A stretch of 64,000 nt of DNA, from positions 36,560,668-36,624,667 of the forward strand of contig CP141145.1 of the NCBI GenBank assembly GCA_035235625.1, given 5' to 3'. Under the pieces are notes generated by a model that had not been told where the DNA came from, made no database searches, and was given only the letters and a program-made list of their open reading frames with translations. This DNA is from Saururus chinensis (lineage: Eukaryota > Streptophyta > Magnoliopsida > Piperales > Saururaceae). This document shows positions 1 through 10,239 of the stretch, in pieces (the stretch's first letter is position 1; each line of letters opens with the position of its first letter). Position numbers and translations under genes: made by a program.

Positions 1-900
1 GGACGCTGTGACGGGGCTAGATTTTCAATATAAGCCTTCTATAAGCACAAAATTTTTTTCTCCAATTTTAAGGTAGGAAGTCTTAAACTCTAAATTTATG
101 CTTTGCATGTACGCCTTATTTTTATGGACTATTTTTAGTTAATTGTATGTCTTTTCTTAAGTTTTCAAAAAAGAAATGCTTTATGTACATCATGTTTTAT
201 TTAGTCCAAATTATGACATGGTATGTATGTTTTCTAGAGAGTTCTAGGATCATACCTAGAACAATATTTTCTGGATACCAACCGAAGAAAATATCGGTAT
301 TAGGCATGTGCATATAGGTATGGAGTATCATGGGAAAACTCCTTCCTTTTGAGCTTCCGATTGCCCCATGAGTGTCAGAGGAACGCCACTCGGTATCACG
401 GCTCTGGATTTCTCGTCATCGGACGAACCGGTATTTTCTGAATTTGTTTCTGAATCAGTTATGCAAAAATTATCACTATCTGTTACTCAGCATTAAAATT
501 AGATTTTAATTCTACCTACTAGATATAAAAATACTCACCCACTTACGACTCTGCAGGTAGTAAAACTAACCCGGAGGGGTCAACCGAAGAACTCTCTATT
601 TAGTCTCTTTTAAATATTTTTCAACCTCTGTAATTATTATGTTTTTAAGCTTGGCTCGTATTTATAATTCTGTAATATGATCGTTCTACATGCACTGTAC
701 TACGGACTGGATTCTAATTTTCGACTACGTTATATATTAATATTTTAACTGTGCGTCAACTCCAAAATTCTTATGTGTTAGACTGATTTATATTTTTTTT
801 ATCTGTACGGTGGACTGTCACGTTAGGTTTCATGTGCGATGTAACATGTGCCGAGCGAGATAATAATTACATAAATTATGACATGTGTTATTTCTGACGG
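1..900 (+). repeat. Remnant of a gypsy-type LTR, window starts inside it
   Basis: Several blocks match the solo LTR at 48681-50381 in the same order: the block around 320-400 (ctccttcc, then tgccccatgag, then cggtatcac) matches 49780-49850. The block at 530-560 (ACTCACC then CTCTGCAGGT) is the downstream LTR signature also seen in the LTRs of the 32785-41265 element. No coding frame of note lies in it. The left end is outside the window and I could not fix the right end. Confidence 0.6.
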
Positions 901-1487
901 TCGCCATAGCATCAACTTCTAATATGGAATGTAATTGAAGTATTTGCCTTTCCCATTGACAAATCAAATATCTTTCCTTTTGGCAAAATCCTTGAAGTAG
1001 TGAATTATATCCATTTGTGTTATAATCTGGAACCTTATTTCAATTTTCAAAGTGGCCCATGGTAGGAGACACACATGCGCTTTTTTAAAAAAAAAATGTC
1101 CACACACTTCTTTTTTTAAAATAAATTGCGAAGACAATTCATCACCAAATGTTGTTGCCAAATTGGAGAAGTCGGTGGGGACACGCAATAGAATTTGCCA
1201 GAATTTGTAGCTAAATTGTTAGCTTAAATCTGTATCTTGTTTTTTGTTTTTTGTTTTTTTTCTTATGAGATTGTTTGCATGTTTGGACTCTCATGATTTT
1301 GAATGAAATTCCGGAGAATCAGACATGCACACGCACGAAACTCAAATTCTCACTCGCAATTTATTTGTGCATTGGCAGGGGGGAGTGGGCCGGAATCATA
1401 TTCCTGAGAATCATCCTTTTCATGGGTTCAAATACTTTCATTCAAGCCACTCAAAGCCTTGTATGAATGGTTGATATGTACTTTAAG

Positions 1488-2030
1488 GGGAATTTGGCGT
1501 TTAGGGACTGAATTAATTTAGTGTTGAATTAATTCTTAAAATTTTAAAGATTTACCACTAAATGTGAATTACATTTAGTAATAAAATTTATTAGAATAAA
1601 TTTAGATATCCAGTTAAACTTAATTTTAAAATTTTAAACTAATAACTCTCTCTTTCTCGAACTCAGATATGCACTTTCTTGATACTATTATGCTTCTAAA
1701 TTCGAACTTTATTAAACAAGACCCTATAAGGGTAAGTGATTTTAAACTTTTAAAGTGGGCCTTATTTATATGACATATTTTTCGAGGCTAAAATCAATAT
1801 AAAATATAATTGTTAAAAAATAATATAATCTATAATGTTTAATACAGGGAGTAGGAGATTGAATCAACTGAATGAGTCCGATTCAAGCTTGAAATGACAT
1901 GAATTAACTTAAGGGTTGAATTTTTAATTCTACGCAACTTCTACACACAAACGGGATTCTAATAATTCAAACCTGAATTGAGGCTAAATCAAATGAATCT
2001 TTAACCGAATTCAGTACCCAAACGACCTAA
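1488..2030. mobile_element. MITE-like element with imperfect terminal inverted repeats
   Basis: The left end (GGCGTTTAGGGACTGAATT near 1496) pairs with the reverse complement of the right end (GTCGTTTGGGTACTGAATT near 2007-2027). The interior is AT-rich and has no open frame. Length and TIR style resemble PIF/Harbinger-type MITEs. The exact ends and the target duplication were not resolved, so the class is inferred. The stretches 901-1487 and 2031-2323 show nothing I can name. Confidence 0.42.
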
Positions 2031-2323
2031 AGCAGTGACTAGTTTGTGCCATAGGTGAGTGGAAGTATGCAGTAGCTTACTGTGGTTTTTCATTGAGGTA
2101 AACGATTCCCTAGATGAGAGCACGCCATGAAAACACCTGTAACTGAGGTCATTGGATTGATTGTTGATCAAATCTGGCATAGTTTCTTTAAGAACACTCA
2201 TGCGAACTGGCCTAAAATGTAGTCGCCGTCTCTAAACAAGAGAGGCAAGGTACACGGTTCAAATGATTACTCGAGCTTTTAGAAAAGAATTGTTAACTGA
2301 ATGAACCAAACCTGCATTTTAAT

Positions 2324-3719
2324 TCACTTGAGAAGCGTTGCTATTCCATTCGCAACAGATGCTTTCAGTGTGGGAGAAACAGGAGTTGCTCCAAAGAAGA
2401 CATCAAAGAGTGCTGAAGCTACACTCGAGGATTCAATCGATGCATCTATAGAAGTAGGCAGCCCATCAGATGATATAGAGATCTGCATACCAGAAACAAG
2501 TCAATTTAAGTTGAATGCAGAGTAACTCAGTGCAAACTTCAGGAAAAAATGCATTCGGGAACATATGATGTGCACAAACAATATGCATGGTAGTCTTACA
2601 AGCATCTTCGATGGGTTCACCCATGTCAAGAATATAAATGTTCCCTTCTTAAGTGGGCGGCCTTGAAAGGTGTTGCTGAAGGTGGACAGGGCAACTTTAT
2701 CAACAGGAGTGGGCTCTTTGATCCTTGGTGAGATGGCTTCATCCAGGGCATCCCAGAAGGTCTTGCCGTCTACATCTCTCACTAAAACAATCTGCAATGA
2801 CTTCTCTGAAGATGCTGAAAAGGAGGGAAAAATCAGATTCTGCACTAGATTGTGCTTGTTAAAGACATGCTCATATGGGAAGTCCTTAGTTATACATTCA
2901 TATACAGAGTTGAAGAGGGCAGCATCTTCTTCAATTTGAGAAGCTGATTTTCCTCTCCATGCATTCAATAAACCGGCAATAGATTTATTTACATAAAGGC
3001 CCGCCGCGTAGACTTTCACACCTATAATTGCAAAAACCTTCTCTCGAAAACCTGCATCAAACACTGATGTTGGTAAAAGAGAAAATGCCAAACCGGCTAT
3101 AAAAACCGCAATCTTTACATTGTACTTCACTGCATTGGGAGATTCAAAAGGAAGTAAGTGTTACCTGTGCCAAGCAAAACTAAGGGGTCCAAACAGCCAT
3201 GGAGACTGATTTCAGCCTGGAATTTGACATCAGTCCCAGGTTCCACAACATACTCGACACTCCCAACTGTATATAGCAAAAAATTAAGAGACCAAGAAAA
3301 AATCAGTAGCATATCATATATCACTATCCTGCTATGTTGATTGATTTAAAAAATTGTCTTTGGCCCACTTGCAAAAACAAATGGTTTTCGCTCCTCAGTC
3401 CTCTTTCAATGACATAAAGGCAGTCCAAGTATTTTTTTCGAAATTTGTCCCCTAGGCTGTAATCAACAAGTGCCTCCTTCCCTACTTCAAAAACAACTTC
3501 AACTATAACATGCAAAGAGATGTTATATGCTTTTTTACCTGAAGCTTTCAAGATGGGTTTCCATGATCTCGCGCCCATTGTGAAGCTCTGAAGGAATCTG
3601 GGTCTAATCTGGTTGAGCAGGGGAAGATTTCTTCTAGCATGGGGGAGAATGTGGATAGATCGACAAGTTGATGGGGAGCAGCGTATCGAAAGCGCCCTTG
3701 TAATCACACCCGCCATCAT
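2324..3719 (-). CDS. Chalcone isomerase-like protein / plastid fatty-acid-binding protein (FAP type), five exons
   Basis: Exons read from the minus strand are 3719-3539, 3266-3165, 3051-2896, 2814-2600 and 2482-2324. All four introns are GT-AG (3538-3267, 3164-3052, 2895-2815, 2599-2483) and the phases join to one 270-residue frame ending in TGA. Residues 1 to about 45 are basic and rich in Ser/Arg/Leu, like a plastid transit peptide. The CHI-fold core follows: the VKVYAAGLY segment near 105-113, the [13 protein letters not shown] segment near 157-169, and a conserved C-terminal block with [16 protein letters not shown] near 243-260. FAP-type CHI-like proteins bind fatty acids in plastids and are not known to isomerise chalcones; that function is family knowledge. 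The start at 3719 is the first Met of the frame; a second Met follows it directly. A decayed partial copy lies at 5985-6510. Length fits the family, and all splice sites are predictions. Confidence 0.85.
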
Positions 3720-4004
3720 CTCCGCTCTGCTCTCATCACACCTCCAAGATATTTAAATCTATTTTAAAAAATTATTGTAGCTGAAAAACATCATCATTTT
3801 TTTAAGCGATGATCAAGATATCTTGGGGTGTAACCTACTCGCTTTTCAAATATAAGGCTAACAAATCAAGTGCAGTAGTATTCGACATAAATCCTCATAC
3901 AAACCAAACAAGGTCCTGCCAGAGTACATATCTAAACATCATAATACGCACCATCATAAATAAATTGGTATCCACTGTGGTTAGTCTACTCTGCCAAGTA
4001 CCTA

Positions 4005-5651
4005 TCAATCCCAATCAAGCATATATGCTGCAATCTTCTCTGTTTGCCCTGCCTCCTCTAACAATATACCCAACTTCTCTAGTAGCATATAGATATCTCT
4101 TGCTCGATGATGCATTGTCGAATCTGCTAAAAATTCATTCACCACCCCATTCACCTCAATCATACTGCACCCAGGTTCCTTACTAACTCTCTCTTCCGAC
4201 ATTAGCCGCCTCACATTCACAACATCCCCAAATCGACCCAAGGTAGCATAAGCATTTGACAGAAGTATATAGGTGCTATTGTCTACTAGGTTCAAGTTTT
4301 TTATCTGCTTTGCAGCCCTTTCAGCACTCTCAATGTTCCCATGGCTCCTGGATGCTGAAAGTAATGATCCCCATACAAGTGCATCTGGAGCCATTGGCAT
4401 GGTCCTTATGAGCTCTTCAGCTTCTCGTATACAACCTGCTCGTCCCAGAATGTCAACCATGCAACCATAGTGCTTCATCTCTGGTTTGATCTTATAATGA
4501 TCAACCATTCGAGTGAAATAGTAGCTTGCTTGTTCAACCATGCCTGAATGGTTACATGCGGTCAAAATGCTAAGGAAGCTAACATCATCTGGCCTCACAC
4601 CAGAGGACTCCAGTTGAGAGAATAGCCTAATCGCCTCTTTTCCATGTCCATGCATAGCCATACCAGAAATCATAGAGTTCCAAGATGATAGTCCTTTCAC
4701 AAGGATGGTCTCAAAAACCTGAAGAGCCTTGTTTACACAGCCACATTTGCAGTACATGTCGATTATTGCTGTCGCCACAATAACATTAACCTCCATCCCC
4801 TTCTTCTCTATATACGCATGGATCCACTGCCCTTGCTGGAGTGACCCTACACTCCCACATGCTTGTAACAAGCTCACCATAGTATGCACACTAGGCTTAG
4901 CTCCCGCCTTCTGCATTTGATGAAAGAGGTCCAAGGCCTCCTGGAACCGCGCTTTTCTCACATACCCACTTAACATAGAGTTCCAAGAGATGCTAGTCCT
5001 TGTGGGCATCTTTTCGAACAGTCTCCTGGCGTCATCGACCTGGCCACTCCTTGATAGACCTAGTATCATTGAATTCAATGCCACAACGTCATAATTAGAA
5101 TGTTGGTTGAGCAATTGAGCAGCTGAGCTCAAATGCCCACATACTGCATACATGGAAATCATGCTGTTGCGGACGTATGTGTCGGAGTCCAATCCAAGTT
5201 TGATGGCCATTCCATGGAGCTGGGCCCCTTCATGGGCAAAGCCCAGCTGAGAGTAAGCTTTGAAGAGGGATGGAAAAGTGCGTCTTTCTGGTTGAATAGG
5301 AGAGTACAACATTTGGCAAAAAAGAGCAATGGCTTGGTAAGGAGCCGAGCTGTTAGCGAAGCCTCTGATGATGGTATTCCAGGTGAAAAGGTTTGGGGAT
5401 TGGATATGGGAGAAGAGATGCATGGCATAGTTGATGTCTCCCTTGGGGGAGGTGACACAAAAGGACAAGACCCTGCTAATGGCGATGGTGTCTTGGGCCA
5501 AACCGGTTTTAATAATTTGGCTGTGCAACTTCTTCAAGTCTCTCATACTGCTGCATTGGTGGTCTAGAAGGGAGAGTGGTGGGTGGTCCGAGATTAAATT
5601 TGCAATGGAGGCGGAAGAAGGGAGCAGACACATGCATTGAGAATAATACAT
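4005..5651 (-). CDS. Pentatricopeptide repeat protein, PLS class, E+ type
   Basis: One uninterrupted frame of 548 residues without introns, as is usual for plant PLS-class PPR genes. Residues about 86-420 are PPR repeats, seen as recurring WNTIIRGF-, WNSMLSGY- and WNSMISGM-type helices and alternating P, L and S units (for example IDMYCKCG near 297-304). Residues about 421-500 form the E motif (ALVWGSLLSASRSHGN) and about 501-530 the E+ motif (VNEFLADSTMHHRARDIY). There is no DYW deaminase domain, so if it acts in C-to-U editing it would need a partner in trans; that role is family knowledge. It resembles the Arabidopsis At2g42920-type protein by memory of its layout only. The start is the first Met (5651); Met7 is an alternative. 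It lies about 285 bp upstream of the FAP-like gene on the same strand. A degenerate copy lies at 25205-26290. Confidence 0.9.
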   Translation of the reverse strand: MYYSQCMCLLPSSASIANLISDHPPLSLLDHQCSSMRDLKKLHSQIIKTGLAQDTIAISRVLSFCVTSPKGDINYAMHLFSHIQSPNLFTWNTIIRGFANSSAPYQAIALFCQMLYSPIQPERRTFPSLFKAYSQLGFAHEGAQLHGMAIKLGLDSDTYVRNSMISMYAVCGHLSSAAQLLNQHSNYDVVALNSMILGLSRSGQVDDARRLFEKMPTRTSISWNSMLSGYVRKARFQEALDLFHQMQKAGAKPSVHTMVSLLQACGSVGSLQQGQWIHAYIEKKGMEVNVIVATAIIDMYCKCGCVNKALQVFETILVKGLSSWNSMISGMAMHGHGKEAIRLFSQLESSGVRPDDVSFLSILTACNHSGMVEQASYYFTRMVDHYKIKPEMKHYGCMVDILGRAGCIREAEELIRTMPMAPDALVWGSLLSASRSHGNIESAERAAKQIKNLNLVDNSTYILLSNAYATLGRFGDVVNVRRLMSEERVSKEPGCSMIEVNGVVNEFLADSTMHHRARDIYMLLEKLGILLEEAGQTEKIAAYMLDWD

Positions 5652-5984
5652 TATTTCTACTGTTGTTAGAAGCGTATAAATTCAACTGAACTGGGTTTTT
5701 TTTTGGATAATCAAACCGCACACAAGATGAAGTTTTTTTTTGTCCCACTGGATTCTTCTTTTTCCTTACTACTTTCTCTTCTCCCTCTATTCTATGCAAC
5801 TCTACCTTGACACAGTTGGGTCAGTTTTCTAGAGGGCTCTGACGCAGTTCGGACAGTTCACCAGAGAGATACGGTACATACTCCATGACTCTCAACCCTG
5901 CCTTCTGCCTGAAACCCATCGACCAGAAGGCACTTCCCGAAACACGCTTTCATGGCAGGGTATGCATTACTATTTAATGCAATA

Positions 5985-6510
5985 TGCAATGATTTCTTTG
6001 AAGATGCTGCAAAGGAAGGAGTTGTCAGATTTTACACGCTTATTAAAGACATGATCATGGGCATATCCTTAGTCACATATTCATAAAGAATAGGTCGCAC
6101 CCTAATAATCTCTTCAGTAACCCAATAACCCTATGAATCCTCTACTGAGAGGATTATTGGGGCAATCTGCTTCAATTTGACAAGCTCACTTTCCTCTTCA
6201 TGCATTCAACAAACCAATAACAAATTTATTTACATGAAGGCATAACATAGACTTCACACCTATAATTGCAAAGGCCTTCTCCCATAACATGTATTTAACT
6301 TTGATGTTGATAAAAGACAAAATATCAACCCATTGAAACCACTATCTATAAATGTGTAAAACTAACACCTTTACATTATATGTCACTTTGAGAAGGTCAA
6401 AAGGAAGCAAGTGTTACCTGTTCCAAGCAATTCTAAGTGGTCCGAACAGCTAAGGAGACAGATTTCAATCCGGAATTTGGCATCAGTCCCAGGTTCTGCA
6501 ACATAACACT
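5985..6510 (-). pseudogene. Decayed partial copy of the FAP-like gene (exons 2-4 region)
   Basis: Plus-strand text at 5985-6075 matches 2795-2895, 6165-6300 matches 2930-3060, and 6395-6510 matches 3140-3255 in the intact gene. Parent intron sequence is retained, including the donor region near 6415 (tgttacctg), so this is a DNA-level duplication and not a processed copy. Indels and lost frame exclude a working product. Between 6085 and 6165 it carries extra sequence with a small hairpin, listed separately. It lies upstream of the PPR gene, so the duplicate is separated from its parent by that gene. Confidence 0.75.
6100..6162. mobile_element. 63-bp hairpin insertion in the FAP pseudogene
   Basis: The left arm at 6100-6118 (CCCTAATAATCTCTTCAGT) is nearly the reverse complement of the right arm at 6144-6162 (ACTGAGAGGATTATTGGGG). 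This sequence is absent from the parent gene. A related, weaker hairpin lies at 9988-10075, which suggests a small foldback family. Confidence 0.6.
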
Positions 6511-6967
6511 TCCAACATGTGAAACATAAGCATAAGATGGTAAACTGGACTCATTAACATCTTACTTAAATAAAACAACCAACAGAAAACCATAATCACA
6601 CGAAGTCGAGTCTAATAATATTGTAACTTCATTACATGCGAAGATGACTCTAAATCCTAATGAATCAATGCTGCAACAGAAAGCAAATTACGTCATATCC
6701 CATGTACATATAAAACATCTGGAGTATCAAGCTGCGTCAAGTACACAAAACAACTTGATAAGAGTCCCCATGTGTATCGCTCCCCATGATAATTTTCACA
6801 TTGCCCTCAAAGGCTCGACGATAATCTATGAAACCTACTATGTATTTGGCAACATGTTTTGTTGCTCTTGGATATACATCCTAATCATAATAAAGAAGAA
6901 ACACATATATACACAAATGTGAAAAAGACAAAGTAATGATAAGTACATTTTATTTCTCCGTGTAAAC

Positions 6968-7090
6968 ACAAGCAAAATGTCCTAGTTTCTTACAATTGTA
7001 GCATAACTTCTCAGCTCGTTTCTTTCTAGGATGCTTACCTTGTCTACGCTCAGCATTCTCGTTGTAAATTGTGGGGCACCTTCTATTATT
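6968..7090 (-). pseudogene. Gag-like zinc knuckle fragment
   Basis: On the minus strand a short frame reads a basic stretch (KHPRKKRAEK), then LCYNCKKLGHFAC, a clean C-x2-C-x4-H-x4-C zinc knuckle. This is typical of retrotransposon Gag (copia or gypsy) but also occurs in some host proteins. No flanking pol domain is visible, so it is a fragment. The stretch 6511-6967 shows nothing else recognisable. Confidence 0.4.
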
Positions 7091-7185
7091 TAAATCATTC
7101 TCATACAGTTGTAATCTAAACAGGTACTATAATTCTTTCATTATATCATAAAATGCACATAGCATAAGTTATATTTACAGTTAGA

Positions 7186-7400
7186 CATAGGGCTGCCACT
7201 CAGGTTCAGTATATGATAAAATTCGATCAGACCCAACCCTAATGAGTCGGATCTAGGTTTTCAAATCCAAATCCAACCTGAATAACTATTTAGGTCGGAT
7301 TTGAGTTTGTCATTTCTTAAATGGTATCTAAGTGTAAGATTGGCAAAAGCCGATATGAACCCGACCCAATGGCATTTATAGTTAGACATCTAACACAACT
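7186..7400. repeat. Degenerate GGGTCGG-type dispersed repeat
   Basis: Both ends carry similar motifs in opposite orientation (GACCCAACCCTAA near 7226; CCGACCCAATGG near 7360), with GTCGGAT and ATCCGACC-like words between. It resembles the GGCC-rich MITE-like element at 55441-55980 in general character. The ends are not defined. The rest of 7100-7970 is AT-rich and shows nothing else. Confidence 0.25.
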
Positions 7401-7972
7401 TGTAATAAAGATATGAGTTGTATAAGCATAAATAATGCATGAATCACATAGCAATACTTCCTCTCTACCAAATTAATAGTCACATCTAAAAAAATAGTAA
7501 TTTTTATTAAATGGTAAAACCCACGTATAAGAGATAGAAAAATCAACTTATAATAATCTTTTTTAAATACCTAACTATTTAAATTTAACAAAATGAAGAT
7601 ATTAATGTAGAATAAATTGTTTTGCCAAATGAAGCTATTAATTTAGGCGTAAGTGAGTAGTATATTTGAACTCTACTTAATTTTTTAAATTTTCTAAGTC
7701 TTTTAGAACGAAAAAACTAACTAGAGTTACAGTGAGTTACACCTTTGGCTAAGGAACCATCATATCACGGCTCAAATGGTTAAGGAGATACCAGTGAGTT
7801 ACAACTCTAGCTATGCATCCTTCATTTAGAATTGTTGGGGTTTTTTATAGACAACATTACTAATGGGGCGTTGCCTTTGATCCACAATGATGTCACATAG
7901 CAGGCGTACTACATCGAACTTTTCTAAAAGAAAATAATATTCTTAGTCTACATTTTCTGCATCAAAAGCCTA

Positions 7973-8528
7973 TTAAACACGTAAAATTAAATTTCCATAC
8001 TATACGGTGTGACTCACCTTTTTTATCTAATTAAATATTGACTAAACTTTTAGTATAAAAAAAATAAAGTAAAAATATAGACTTCCTTTTCCATAAGCTT
8101 TCGAAAACAAGTTTTCTCAATATCAAATGAGATTATGGTTTTCTACTGTTTAGATGGAAATGCATTTCTAACATCATGCCAGAAATGAATTTCTCAAATA
8201 GAATTATGTGAAGCTTCACCGGGGACGTCTCTGGTGAAGTAATAACAACCAACCGCGTACTGTTTATCACGTGGTCCGACAATAAAAAGACGCAAATGTT
8301 ATTTTTTTAAACGTTATTTTATATCTAATAAGTGTAAGTGGTTAACACTGATGGTCATATTCTCATTTGATATTGGGAAAACTTAGTTTTCGAAAGCTTA
8401 TAGAAAAGGAAGTCGATATTTTTACTTTATTTTTTTTACGCTAAAAGTTTAGTCAATATTTAATTAGATAGAAAAGTCGAGTCACACCGTATAATATATA
8501 GTATGGAAATTTAATTTTACGTGTTTAA
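7973..8528. mobile_element. Foldback element with inverted arms of about 165 bp
   Basis: The left arm 7973-8142 and the right arm 8350-8528 are reverse complements over almost their full length, beginning TTAAACACGTAAAATTAAAT at both ends. Differences are a few substitutions and short indels. The interior (about 8143-8349) has no open frame. The outer ends are bounded by TTAA on both sides, which could be a TTAA target duplication or part of the TIR. It ends exactly where the GC-rich island starts. Confidence 0.75.
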
Positions 8529-9120
8529 GTTTTCCCACCATCATATCCGGCGCCGGCGCCAGCCGGAACTCGGTTGTCATCCTCATGCGGGATTTCGACC
8601 AGACAGATCGATCCGCCTTCCCGAGAGGATATCGTCGGAGTTTCGCGGGAGGCAAGCATGGATGCGGTGTCGGCCACGACCGTTCCTCCAACAAGCGCGC
8701 TGGCCATCGGGACGAGGAGGAGCCGCTGGTAGTTTCCGGTCAAATTCTAGTGCTACAACTGCGTGCAATCCTCCAGCAGAGGTTGCTGGCCGCCGACGGA
8801 GTCCGGGACTTCGTGGCATTGGTCGCGGCAGTAAGTCGGAGGGAAAGAGTAGCGGCCGCCGAGAGCCACGCCATCTTCCGGTTACCGCGGGCTGCAGTGG
8901 GTCGCCGGGAAGCAAGTTCCCAGGCCGTGGCTGTTGTTTCTGCTTTCGGCGGTGGCTGGGGCGGCTCACTTCGCTATGGAAGAGAATGCTCTCGGAGAAG
9001 GGGGGGGGGGGTGTTGGGCGGTGGGTGTGCAGGGTGATGCTATGTCGGGGCGGAGCGCCACTGCAGCTCCAGGGGACTGTGGGACGTTTCCCCCCGGTCG
9101 AGCCCGCACGCTGGGCCTGA
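8529..9120. other. GC-rich island with overlapping open frames, origin unknown
   Basis: Base composition jumps from AT-rich to strongly GC-rich at the edge of the foldback element. Long open frames exist on both strands: plus 8521-9120 and 8585-9037, minus 8583-8969. High GC alone makes such overlaps common. The plus frame at 8585 reads Ala/Val/Leu-rich helical text (for example LQLRAILQQRLLAADGVRDF) but I recognise no family. It could be a first exon of a lost gene, a captured gene fragment or a CpG-rich promoter. A run of 10 G lies near 9001-9010. The moderately GC-rich tail runs to about 9430. Confidence 0.3.
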
Positions 9121-10225
9121 GGCGTTAGTCTGGGCAGGGCCGAATTGGTGGGAGCTGGACAAACGGATCAAGTGTTGCGTCCAGTTTGTCACGATTCTTA
9201 TTGTCCCGTATAACCATATACCCGTATACCCATTTCCTTCATCTTCAACCTCCAAAATTCCAAATGGTGTTTGCATAGAACAGTTTCTGTTACCGGATCG
9301 ACTCGGGTGTTCCACAGACGTTCAGGACTGCCCCAAAAACCGGCGATCAGGTTGCCAGACCAAGGAAGAGCCGGTGGCGGCGGTCACGACCACCGGTGCG
9401 GCCACAAATGAGGCCCACAAAAAATGACCGAACATTCTAAAAAATTTCGAAATTCAAAATTTAACGAAATCAAGCGTTTTCTCTATGATACTAAAGTTAA
9501 ATCACGCGTACCTCGCGGAAGAAGACGCTCGGAGGATCGAAGACGCACTTAATTCACGTCAAACTTGTATCAAACTCTACCGAAGATTACGAAAACCACC
9601 GAAAATTTCACCCTCTGATTGAAATGCCATCGAGATAGATGGCTCTTATGAATCCACAGTGGAGGAGACGAAGTCAAATTCCTTGGGCCTCTTCACTCTT
9701 ACCTCCAGATTTGTGTCACAGATATGATGATAAGATAAGCCCAAGCTGGGAGATGGGTTGGGTGATCCATGACTACCGGCAAGGGCAGGCTAGATTTCTC
9801 TATCAACTTATCCTTTGTCGTAATATTACCCTCTTCGATTCCCATTCCTACAAGACTTTTTCATGATCAAGATTTATGCTCTTTAGGTTGCATTCTACTT
9901 ACACACAACTTACTTTCTTTCTCTTTAATACTCTATCCTAAATTAATTTTTTTATTATAAATTTTAAATATATATATTTATATATACTCTAATAATCTCT
10001 TTAGTATCTTATTAACCCAATAAACTTCCTTATAATTTTATGAGTAAAACTAAAAATTAAAAAGATTATTGGGTACATATAGACTTATTTATTTATATAT
10101 ACTAATTTAAATTTATTTTAAAAAATAAATATAAAATTATTAATCTAAGATAAAAGGAATAATTTTTTTTTATCTTTTTAGGTTCTCCTGCTTAGTTGTT
10201 AGAGAGCCAATCAAGTAACTAGTGA
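9121..10225. other. Noncoding, no gene recognised
   Basis: GC content falls steadily across this stretch, from the island to AT-rich text with TA-rich runs near 9965-10140. Short open frames here have no recognisable features. A weak hairpin (9988-10075) with arms like those of the 6100-6162 hairpin is the only structure I can name. Confidence 0.4.
9988..10075. repeat. Weak hairpin related to the 6100-6162 hairpin
   Basis: The left arm CTCTAATAATCTCTTTAGT and the right end AAAGATTATTGGGT resemble the arms of the hairpin in the FAP pseudogene; the spacer contains AACCCAATAA as that one does. The right arm is diverged. Confidence 0.4.
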
Positions 10226-10239
10226 GCAGCATTATGGAT

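Noticed and set aside
2670..2939. Plus-strand frame of 89 codons
   Set aside because: Antisense to exon 4 and an intron of the FAP-like gene.
2896..3130. Alternative start of the FAP-like protein at 3130
   Set aside because: That Met lies in the intron; the joined frame from 3719 with matching splice phases explains the conserved text better.
5133..5567. Plus-strand frame of 144 codons inside the PPR gene
   Set aside because: Antisense to a well-supported PPR coding region and without recognisable features.
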